Below, one piece after another: positions 12,758-21,764 of a stretch of 64,000 nucleotides of DNA. The stretch comes from Euborellia annulipes (taxonomy: Eukaryota; Arthropoda; Insecta; Dermaptera; Anisolabididae): positions 62,001 through 126,000 of the forward strand of contig JAKCPI010005103.1 of the NCBI GenBank assembly GCA_023213315.1. The letters are read 5' to 3'. Made by a program: the position numbers and the translations under genes. The notes under the pieces are model-generated. The model was not told the origin of the DNA and did no database searches. It was given only the letters and a program-made list of their open reading frames with translations. Position 1 is the first letter of the stretch. The number at the start of each line of letters is the position of its first letter.

Positions 12758-12945
12758 AGGAATGAAAGTTAGAAAAAAACGAAGCCATAATTTTTTTTTT
12801 TAAATATATTTTAACAGCTGACGTTTCGGCCTTGGTCAAAGCCATCCTCGGATGACCACTAACAGCTCCGAGGCCGAAACGAAAGCTGTTGAAATATATT
12901 TTTAAAGAAAAAATTCTGGTTGCTTTTTCTTCTAACTTTCATTCC
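12758..12945. repeat. Penelope-like inverted repeat with hammerhead-like core
   Basis: Two arms starting at AGGAATGAAAGTTAGAA and ending in its complement, with GACGTTTCGGCC facing GGCCGAAACG near the centre. The minus strand shows GAGGATGGC...GGCCGAAACGTC, the Penelope-associated hammerhead layout with a damaged core. Confidence 0.55.
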
Positions 12946-12982
12946 TGATACAAATTCCATCAGCAATAAAATACCCTTATAC

Positions 12983-13257
12983 CAGCGTTTTCCAAACTGT
13001 GAGGCGCGCCTCCCTAGGGAGGCGCGAACTAGTCTAAGGGGAGACTCGAATATTGGCCACCAGGACCAATTTTCCAAATGATTGCTAGTTTTAATGTAAA
13101 TTAGAACAATAAAAAAAAATATTTTTATATAAATTTATATTTTTTAGCATTAAAAATTTTTGTTTTTGTATTATTTTATAAAACGGGGGGAGGGGAGGCG
13201 TCATAAGATTAATTATTTTTAAGGGAGGCGTGGTAACTTAAAATTTGGAAACCATTG
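12983..13257 (+). mobile_element. hAT-type MITE, right member of a pair
   Basis: Same family and orientation as the copy at 11433. Begins CAGCGTTTTCCAAACTGTGA and ends AATTTGGAAACCATTG. Its right flank CTATAAAT is identical to the left flank of the other copy. Confidence 0.7.
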
Positions 13258-14140
13258 CTATAAATCATTGTCTTTATTTAAAAATATCCTAAATTATTAC
13301 CTTGTTATATATTAAAAAAAAAAAAAAAACTTTTCTTTTTTAAAAACAATATAGAAAAATAAATTTGATTGAAAAGAGATAGATGCATGGCTATTGTCTG
13401 TACTTTTTTTTCCAAGATAACTTTGTGACTTTAAATTAAATTGACAAGCCAAGGTATCAATCTCCCTCCGATAGAATCATTCTAGTCATTTTTCTTGATG
13501 TCCAAATCGATCATCTAGTAGCCCCCCCCTCTTTTTAGGATTCCATCTGCGGGGTCCATGTTTATCGAGAGGAATCATCAATAAATTCAGAGGCTGCGAA
13601 CAACACCACCTCCATGTTTATGGGGCTGTAAAATACGTGACCTGAGGCAGCAGCCCTGGTCAATATTTAACTACCCCTAATTCCACCATGGATTAAACTG
13701 GTGTAAATACATTGAGCGCCTTTTAATTTACATTTAAATATCGTTATTGTTCGTAACATTTTAATTTTGAATAGGATTATAATAACTCACCAACATATTG
13801 ATCAGTACACCCTAAAAAGAATAGGCCTGCATATTCTAATTTATGAAGATAATTTCTCAGGAAAGGGTAACACAATATTTTTTAAGATCTTTCGGTATCT
13901 TCGGCCATTAAATTGCTATTTCATAAAATATTTTTGAAATATTATATATAATATATTCCTAAGTATATGAGTTTTTCGTTTGCTCTTTGTCCACTCCAGG
14001 AAAATTTCTACCCCAGTTAGTGCTTATGAATATTAATAACATAATTTTAATTCGAGATTTTTTAAAAATTCCATAATTGTTTTTAAAATTTCGAAAAATG
14101 GAGTTTTATATTTAGAAAATGAAAGAATGCAACAACTATC
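13258..14140. other. Gene-free stretch with a GC-richer unique block
   Basis: 13490-13690 is less AT-rich than its surroundings and not seen elsewhere in the window. It shows no open frame or splice pattern that supports an exon. Confidence 0.5.
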
Positions 14141-14802
14141 TTTTTACTTTCTCTTACCCTATATATGGAATATATAAAGAAAGTTTTGCGAGTCACGATT
14201 TTAAGCATGAAGAAATTGATCTACCGGATTGAAATTTTATATTTAAATTAAGTACCCTCCCGGACACTCAAAATTAGCGTTTTAACAAAATTTGGCCAAA
14301 AAATAGTAGTACATTACTGACTTACTTTTTCAGTTTTTTTTTTTTTTTTTTTTTTTTTCGAATTTCTCAAAATCGGCTCTTACGATTTTGATTAAAATTC
14401 AAAAATCAATTATTTTTTACATGCTCTTTAAAAAGTCTATCAATAAAATTTTTTGTGAAAATTATTTGCAGTACACTTTACTGATGTACTTTTTCAGTTT
14501 TTTTCGATTTTCTCAAAATTATTTTTTAGATTTTCTTTAAAATGTAAATTCGCAATTCGCCCTGAAAATTGTTTAAAGTACACTTTACTGATATAATATT
14601 TCAGATTTTTATTACTTATGAAATGCAAGTGGTCAAGCTATGGGAAACTAAATATATCTCGTCACAAAAAAATCTAGTATGACAAGCACAGTACAAAACT
14701 TTCTTAGGCCGAAGGGTAAGAGAAAGTTTTGTGCTGTGCGACCAGTCACCCCAGATTTTTACTTTCTCTTACCTTATATATGAAATATATAGAGAGAAAG
14801 TA
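14141..14802 (+). repeat. Family A element, near complete, with extra end hairpin
   Basis: Opens TTTTTACTTTCTCTTACC, carries the body with a partial internal duplication of the TACTTTTTCAG segment, and ends in the long hairpin (14682-14757). A second copy of the opening hairpin (ACTTTCTCTTACCTTATAT...) follows at once, as in a head-to-tail junction. Confidence 0.75.
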
Positions 14803-15798
14803 TTTTAATAATCAAATAATTTTTATTTCACTTTTAAAAAGTACGTTTTGAAACCTAATTCTGTCGTCTTCTTTCTACATTGAATAAACCCTTCTCGGAG
14901 CGTTTATTATGTGGCTTAGTGAAAATTTTTTGTATAAATGATTTCTAATGCCTGATAGATTTGAGAAAGACCCAATAAGGTGTTTAATCCTTATAAAATA
15001 AAATAAAAATAATTTTTATTATAATATAAAAAAAAGTCTGCTACACGCTTTTCATCCTCAAACTTTATTATTTATATAAAAGTCAGGTCTTTACGAGAGG
15101 ATTCAAATCAGCATCCTATTTCTTAAATTGGTTTATGGATGATTGAACCTCTTAAGCAATTAACAATTTAGATAGAAGAGAGGTGTAAAGCTAAATTGCA
15201 TTATTATACGCTATAAATTTGGAAAATTGACTTAGTGTGGTTTAATCTAATAAGAAGTGTCGATAAAAGGAAAATAGCACCACACGGTCAATTTTTAGTC
15301 GAGCGATAGTTTAGTCAATGGACATAAATGCATTTAAAAAATCGAGTTGATCTGCAGTTGTCGTGTGCGCAACCTACATTGAACTTAATGCATTTTATGT
15401 CGATCGATATAAACTATCGCTCGACTTAAAATCGACCGTGTGCGACTAAGTCACCGCACCGTTACAATATGTTAAATACGTATTTATAGAGTGAATTTAT
15501 GATAATTAAGCTCTGTATGTTTGCATTTAACTTAATTTAATTTTTAATTTAACTTAATTCAAATTACTGAATTGAAGGTGTCTCGTACATAAAGCTTTCT
15601 CTGTATTTCTGAACTAACGTCTTATCCAAAATTTTTATACTAATAGGGTTAATTATCAATTTGTATATTTTTTTAAAATTGTATTTTCCGCATCTCGCAA
15701 GCTCTTTAGTCTTTAATTGATACTTAATTATGTTAATGACGATATGTCACCCAGCCATTTTTATACCATTTGGTAATCAAATGATTTAAATAAATATT
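14803..15798. other. Gene-free stretch with a small palindromic element
   Basis: 15281-15442 has inverted ends (CACACGGTC and TAGTCGAGCGATAGTTTA against their complements) around a short centre, the form of a small MITE. The rest is AT-rich. Confidence 0.55.
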
Positions 15799-16096
15799 CA
15801 ATCACAGAAATGAAGAGGAATGCAGCCAGGTAGGAAAGTCCTTTATTACAAAAGGTTTCGATCATTTTATTGATTTTCAGTTGTATAAGATTTTAAAAAG
15901 AGTTGTTCATTCGTCTGTCCATAAGCCTGTCCTATACAAAACCTATTTATAAAAAAATGCAAATGTATTTGCATTATACAACTGAAGATGACACAATAAA
16001 ATTGGCCGAAACGTTTTGTAATAATAAAGAGTTTTATTTAATAATAGATGCTTCCTACCTGGCTGCATTCCTCTTCATTTCTGTGATTGAATTCTA
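15799..16096. repeat. Penelope-like inverted repeat with hammerhead-like core
   Basis: Arms AGAGGAATGCAGCCAGGTAG and complement. The + strand right half reads TACAACTGAAGATGAC, then TTGGCCGAAACGTTTTGTA. CTGAAGA, GAAA and a five-pair helix I (TACAA with TTGTA) fit a type I hammerhead ribozyme. The left half has a decayed core. Confidence 0.6.
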
Positions 16097-16239
16097 CACA
16101 TCCATTTTCTTCATTAATTAAATATTCATCGAATTGCTTAGGATCCTAAGCCAAACTTCTTGGCTTCACATAAGATTATCAATTTTGACATTATTATTGG
16201 AGTTTTTAATTATAGACCACATTTTGTTTATTAATTATT

Positions 16240-16345
16240 TATTAAAAATATAATTACTGTCCCACGTTTCGACTGCTTATTCTGCAGTCGTTATCATGTA
16301 CTTATGCACTTGCTCCGACTCAAGTGAACTTGTGTCATTGTAATT
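16240..16345 (-). repeat. Penelope-like end, hammerhead-like motif
   Basis: Minus strand shows TGATAACGACTGC, a short loop, then GCAGTCGAAACGT. Helix II is perfect, but G8 of the core is A, so cleavage activity is unlikely. Confidence 0.45.
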
Positions 16346-16519
16346 ATCTCTAATCTCGTAGCCACGTGGACCGGGGGAGGGATTGTATATACTGTACTTC
16401 TAAATTTATAAACTACTTATGTTTGGAGGTCGCTTGTGCTAAAAATTTCTATAGCACTAATTTGAATTTATTTCAGAATTTGAATTTATTTCAGAATAAT
16501 AGACAGGAAGAGAGGATGT

Positions 16520-16672
16520 CAGCCAAAAGGAGAGATTCTATCGAATAAAAATCTCAATCCAGAAGACGTTTCGGTTTTAATTAAATGAAATCAGTCTTTA
16601 ATATTTAATAATTAAAACCGAAACGTCATCCGGATTGAGATTTTTATTCGATAGAGGCTCTCCTGATCGATT
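16520..16672. repeat. Penelope-like palindrome
   Basis: GGAGAGATTCTATCGAAT... and its complement surround AATTAAAACCGAAACGT in both directions. Single arms of the same family lie at 28088-28200 and about 37190-37280. Confidence 0.6.
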
Positions 16673-17654
16673 TGATAGAGTCTCCCTGTCTAATATTCTA
16701 ATCGTTGATTTCTTTCATCAACATCTTTGAATTCATTTCATTTTATCTCTTCTACTAGAGATACACATCAGCTAACTCTTTAATTTTTTTTCTTACTTCT
16801 TCCTTTGATTTTTTTTAACATCTCTCTTTGTTTTGATACTTGTCGGCCATACTTAACTTCTTCTCAGTCCAGTGCTTGCTTGCCTTGCATTTGAGAAGTT
16901 CTAAAGCTACATTAAATACAGATATATAATTGATATGTAGTAGATTTGGTGAATATGGAGAAAATGAAGTGGCTAATTTTTTTCTCTCAGATTTTTTTTC
17001 GGCGGAAATTTTTAAATTACTCGGGGATCGATTTAAATTTAAATTGTTTTTGTCAGAACGGTTGTCATTGGTAGTCAAATTTGATATATCGATATAAAAT
17101 TATATCTTATTATTAGAAAAATGTAATTTTGTTCTTGAAAACCCTAATCTTAATTCGGTGAGAGCTTATAATAGTCCACTTGATTTCTACCCTAACTTCA
17201 ATTAATTTTCTTCAAGTTCATTTCACGCTTAGCAGACTTCAATTCAAGGATTCCAGGAAGTGACGTCACACATACATACATAACGTGTGGGACCGAAAAA
17301 AATAAACAAAATACACTCTTACATATTATTAATTTAATATTTAAAAAGGATTTTAATCTCATTTCCCGGCAGCTTTTATCTCCCCTTTATTTTCTTATTA
17401 TCTCCTGCTACTCTCTTTAAGAAACTATAAAAATTGTTTTTAACTCGCTTATTACTTTCACTCGTTTTTTTTTATTACTAATAAAATAATAACATGCCAT
17501 TCTTAAAACGTAATTAAAAATTTCCAGGTGTATTTTAAATAAAAGTTGGTTAAAAAAACCTAATATTATTTATCTAGTTAATGAATAATTAGTGATTATA
17601 ACTAAGCTAAAAAATACTTTTAGATTCTTTTTTACTATTGTATTTTTGTATAGA
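16673..17654. other. Gene-free sequence
   Basis: Contains an 87-codon minus-strand frame (16815-17078), rich in Lys, Asn and Ser with no recognised domain, and the ETS-CRE motif at 17253. No exon is supported. Confidence 0.45.
17253..17268. promoter_or_regulatory. ETS site joined to a CRE
   Basis: CCAGGAAG immediately followed by TGACGTCA forms the composite ETS-CRE arrangement known from animal promoters. It lies in non-repetitive sequence. No transcript can be assigned. Confidence 0.3.
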
Positions 17655-17870
17655 AAGATGATCGTGTCAATGGAAATACAAATTTTAAGGTCGGTTGAGT
17701 CCCAAAAGGTTGGTCTCTCAAAATGCTCTGTCTGTGTGTGTGGGTGTGTCTGGATAAAATATCTTAAGAACGAAAAAGGCCACGTATAAAAGTATAAATT
17801 TGATATTCGATTTAGCTACCCCCATGGCATGTAACACGAATAAAAAATGCATTATTTTGAAATTATCCAA
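17655..17870 (+). repeat. Diverged family A fragment
   Basis: Recognised by the order TGAGTCCCAAAAGG, a TGTGTGTGTG patch, ATCTTAAGAACGAAAAAG and the following body. Confidence 0.5.
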
Positions 17871-18344
17871 ATTTAAAACCATTTAGATTGATATTTTTTA
17901 TTTTTTAAGTTAATTCGGCTTTAAATCTAGTAATTTTGGTTTTTCTCTCACTTTTCACTTCTTTTAATTCTTGATTTGTATGACCTAAAAAAGATGAGTC
18001 AAATGGAATGAAGAATACATTCTTTGATGGCAATAAGGTTTTTTTTTCAATTCTACAATAACTGAGAATCTAGCCTTTTTTTCCTCTCGAGAATTTATCA
18101 CAAAGTCCCTAAGAAGAATTGTCAAAACGGTAATGAACATTTAACATAATAATTAAATATAATTACGTTAATCGTTATATAGCAAAAAATAAACTGGTCT
18201 GGTGAGAACTTATAATTCTTTTTAGGGAACAATTTTTTTTATCTGTGAGAATTTTTCTTCTTTAGTATAACGAAGAAAAGATTAAAAAAATTTCTTTAAA
18301 AAATATCATCTACATCCCATTTCATAACTATTGGTACACTGGTT

Positions 18345-19009
18345 TTACTTTCTTTTACCTCTATATATGTTCATATATATAGAGAGAAAATATTGATTTC
18401 ATGTCAAAATTTTGATGTCGAGATTTTGATGGATATATACGTTTTGAGGTCCCCTGAGTCCAAAAAAGTGGTTTTCACAACATGGTCTGTCTGTGGGGTG
18501 TGTGTGTGTTCAATTTTAAGCATGAAGGAATTGAGCTACGAGGTTGAAATTTTATATTTAAGTTAGGTACCCCTGGGACGTGACACGAAGCTTTTGAACA
18601 AAATCGGCCAAAGAGTACTAGTACTTTACTGATGTAATTTTTCAGTTTTTTTTTTTTTTTCGATTTTCTCAAAATTTGCTCCAACGATTTTGATTAAAAT
18701 TCAAAAATTAATTATTTTTTCGATGCTTTTTAAAATGTATATTTTGCCATTGATATTTTCTGAAGACCACTTTATTCTTGTTCTTCATAAGAAAGATAGG
18801 AATTTCTCCTATGGTTGCTTTGGTAACAAAATATAAATATTTTCCCATACTTATAAATTTTACATCTTGAATTCAATTGTACTCAACTGTCGGAAACTAA
18901 ATATTATCTCACCACAAAAATCTGATGTGACAAGAACAGTACACAACTTTCTCTTTCCGAAGGGTAAGAGAAAGTTGTGTGCTGTACGCCCAGTCACACC
19001 AGATTTTTT
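18345..19009 (+). repeat. Family A element, best complete copy
   Basis: About 665 bp. It starts with a small hairpin (CTTTTACCTC...ATATAGAGAGAAAA), passes TCGAGATTTTGATGG, GAGGTCCCCTGAG, a TG-rich patch, TTAAGCATGAAGGAATTGAG, GTACTAGTACTTTACTGATG and CTTCTGAAGACC. It ends in a long hairpin at 18916-19009 whose arms are TCTGRTGTGAC and complement, with ACTTTCTCTT near the loop. No protein is encoded. Confidence 0.8.
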
Positions 19010-20253
19010 ACTCTTTGTATTCCATAATTCGTCTGAATTCACTCACCTAATTGTAATTTCTCCGTGCTCCATTTCCCTTCTTGCATTATGACTCACTTTT
19101 GGTCGGTCTTCCGTCGTCGTCGCCACCATTTACCGGCGTCACTCATGATAGCAACACTATAGGCATGATTTCAACTCACTGTCAGTGCGTGAGTGACTCT
19201 CGTGTAAGGTACATCTATTTTATCAATTCTTCTTCTAACAGTGTTTTTTTGTTTTATAATTTTTTCCAATTTTGAGTGTATTAGTGGTGACAGGTGGTCA
19301 TTTAGGTAAGGACCTTAATCTCTACCCTTTCTTTAGTGGTGAATTTTATTTCCATTTGAATATTTAAAATTTGTTTTTTAGCAAATTAATTTTAAGAATT
19401 TTTATGACGCTCTTTGTATTCAAAAATGAAATTTAATATTTCAACTAAATTAATGAATCATCTAAGAATAAAAGTCGTTATTTTCAAATTGAGCATTCGT
19501 TAGTATTCTTTAGATTTACATAATAATATCATGTTTGTTATTTCCGTGATGGAAAGTCCATACATTGGCTTTGTTTTCTTTTAAACTATTCGATTCAAAA
19601 TAAATTGGGAACTCAAATTTCATTCGATGAATATTTTAAAGAAAAATTCAATCAGTAAGAAGAATAAAAATTTAAATTTATGAAGGTGAAATAATAATAT
19701 ACGTAATTTATTCAAGTAAACAATTATGTATTATTAATACTATTAAGCCTATATCATTTTACACTATTATTCTTTTTACTTTAGATCCCAATGCTTTCCT
19801 TGTGAGAGCTGAGAGTCAATTTACGTCTCAAAAGATGACAAAATCTAATTTTTGTAAAATTTAATTATTTTTGGATTTATTCGGTGTATATCGCTTCCTC
19901 CTTCAAAAATGTTTAAACTCTCCAATATTTTTGACAGCAATATTAGGCTAATCAATTTCTCATCCCAATCGATATCAGTCAGCTCATTTGAATGTGTCGC
20001 CTTTTTAATTAAAATTTTTGCTTTTCATCTTTTTTTCATCACTCTTATTTTGCTTTTTTTTTTGCTAATAGGGAGTCGTCTGTTTGCTTTTAATAAATAA
20101 TCTCTTGATTATTCAATTTTTGTCATCTTTTAAAGTTTTTTCAATAGACATAGAAGATCTCTGTATGTGTGACCTGCACATGTTTTCTTTTGAAAAAGGT
20201 TCCTTTGGTATTATGACCACCTGTTGACCACAAAAATCATGTGTATCCGTGTA

Positions 20254-20269
20254 TGACGTCATATATAAA
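20254..20269 (+). promoter_or_regulatory. CRE palindrome abutting a TATA box
   Basis: TGACGTCA (20254-20261) is directly followed by TATATAAA (20262-20269). An initiator-like TCAG lies at 20297-20300. The order is that of a cAMP-response/bZIP-driven core promoter on the + strand, the same strand as srGAP. It is a sequence match only; an AT-rich genome produces TATA-like words often, the 8-bp CRE much less so. Confidence 0.35.
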
Positions 20270-20285
20270 CAACCACTTGTTCACA

Positions 20286-20322
20286 ATGCGGGGCTCTCAG
20301 ACAACCGAAGAGAAACTAAAAG
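20286..20322 (+). CDS. Candidate short first exon of srGAP
   Basis: An ATG opens a 12-codon frame reading MRGSQTTEEKLK, followed by one base and the donor AAAAG|GTATCT at 20323. The leftover G plus the AC that opens the exon at 31780 makes GAC (Asp), giving KLK-DIRAQL. Vertebrate srGAPs have QVK-EIRAQL at this position. Phase, strand and residue context all fit, but 37 nt is little evidence, and the ATG context has C at -3. A TATA box only 17 nt upstream of the ATG (20262-20269) would predict transcription starting inside or after this ATG. The segment may therefore be a 5' untranslated exon instead. Confidence 0.3.
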
Positions 20323-20544
20323 GTATCTTTTCTTCGCCTTTTCAGGAAATGAAGCTTTTTTTTCTAACTTGTTAATGTCTTTTTAACTTATTGCAATGTA
20401 GAACTCTTTCCTTATACATCCAAGACTTGATTAGTTAGTTGCGAAAAAAAAAATAAATAAAAAGTTTAATCAAGCATTGATTTTACGAGTTATATTTAAA
20501 ATTTCTTGAATTTTGTAGATGTAGATTTTTTAAATTATCATTAA

Positions 20545-20951
20545 GGTGCGCGTCTCAAGGTGCTAATTTTGGGAGATTCCAGCTGCCACAATTTTGAAGC
20601 TATCGACCTCAATTTTTTTTTTTTTTTTTTAATTAAAGCTATTTAAAATATCTATATAACTTATAGAAGCCCTTTTTTAATTTTCGAAAAAATACATTTT
20701 TTTTTAGATTAATTTCATTAAAGAAAATATATTTTTTTTTTAAATTCGCTCTCTATCTTATAGATAATTAAATTAGTAATCATTGTGTTCAAAAAATAAT
20801 TAATTTTTTACCCTTAATTAATTAGCCGGAATCTTTAAAATGAAATGGAATAAATCCCTTGTATTCGTATGGGAAAAACTAACACCTTCTCTTGCCGCCT
20901 AGAGTAACTCGGTAGTGAATGGTCTTCTAAAGGCTTTTCGAGACGCGCACC
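20545..20951. mobile_element. TTAA-flanked MITE, copy 1
   Basis: Inverted termini GGTGCGCGTCTC and GAGACGCGCACC, flanked by TTAA at 20541-20544 and 20952-20955. A second copy is at 51328. TTAA targets point to piggyBac- or Kolobok-type transposases. It encodes no protein; the 143-codon frame from 20927 is unrelated chance sequence. Confidence 0.85.
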
Positions 20952-21764
20952 TTAACTAACATTTTGAATGAATTCTGGTTCATAATTTCGGCCACTTCCT
21001 TCTTCAGGAACGATTCAGATACATTCACAAGTCTGACATTTATAGAATTAGATTCGTGTAATCTCTTAAAGTGAGATTGTAAGATTGAGTAGCTAAAACG
21101 TTGTATTAAATTCAAATAACCATTACCCAAAAATTTGATTTCTTTATTAAAATTTATTTCTCTCAATGGATTAAAACAAGAAATAGACTGATAAAAATTT
21201 ATTAGACAAAAAAAAAAAATAAAATCCCTAGATTTTAATATAAAACTATTTATTGGGAGAGATTCATTTTTATTTTTTTTTACCTTGAAAGTTGCTCGTG
21301 ACTCCCAGAGACCCCGAGGGATTTTGAAACTAATAGAGAACAACTTTATTCGGAACAAAGATCGATCATTTTTTTAGTTAATAAAATGACTATTTATTTC
21401 TAATATAATTATAATACACATTTTAATCATCTTCAATCAAATTTTTTGTTACCTTTATTCCTTGTATTTATACACCTTAGAGACAGATTTATATGTCTAA
21501 CTGTCATAACTGTTAAAAAATGTTTTCTTCTAAACGATTTATCATTCTCATCGTCATCATAATCATCATCCTTTGATACGTCTCAAAATATATACTATAT
21601 CGATGACTATCTCTGATTAAAAGATTAACTATTATAATTTCTTTTTTAAAATTTAAATTTATTATCGAAGTATTAATCTAAGAGCATTTGTTCTTGTGAT
21701 TATATGTTATTTAATGTACGGTATATTTTTTATTTACATTGCTTTATTTAGTTGTACAGGACAG
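20952..21764. other. Gene-free sequence
   Basis: AT-rich. A 143-codon minus-strand frame (20927-21358) has no recognisable domain and overlaps the MITE end. Confidence 0.5.

Larger units (their letters stand above)
19010..20540. other. Gene-free stretch with promoter-like blocks
   Basis: 19081-19320 is GC-richer, non-repetitive, and contains two good donor words (GTGTAAG|GTACAT near 19208, TTTAG|GTAAGG near 19305). With the CRE-TATA motif at 20254 it could be a 5' region of srGAP. No coding exon other than the candidate at 20286 is supported. Confidence 0.4.

Noticed and set aside
12749..12763. Strong acceptor-like T tract with CAG
   Set aside because: It opens into a Penelope-like inverted repeat with no coding frame.
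16815..17078. 87-codon minus-strand frame near the ETS-CRE motif
   Set aside because: Tempting as a divergent gene start, but Lys/Asn/Ser-rich without a family and no donor that supports an exon.
20927..21358. 143-codon minus-strand frame
   Set aside because: Runs into the TTAA MITE end, has no recognisable motif, and its low-complexity Lys/Asn/Phe content suggests chance.
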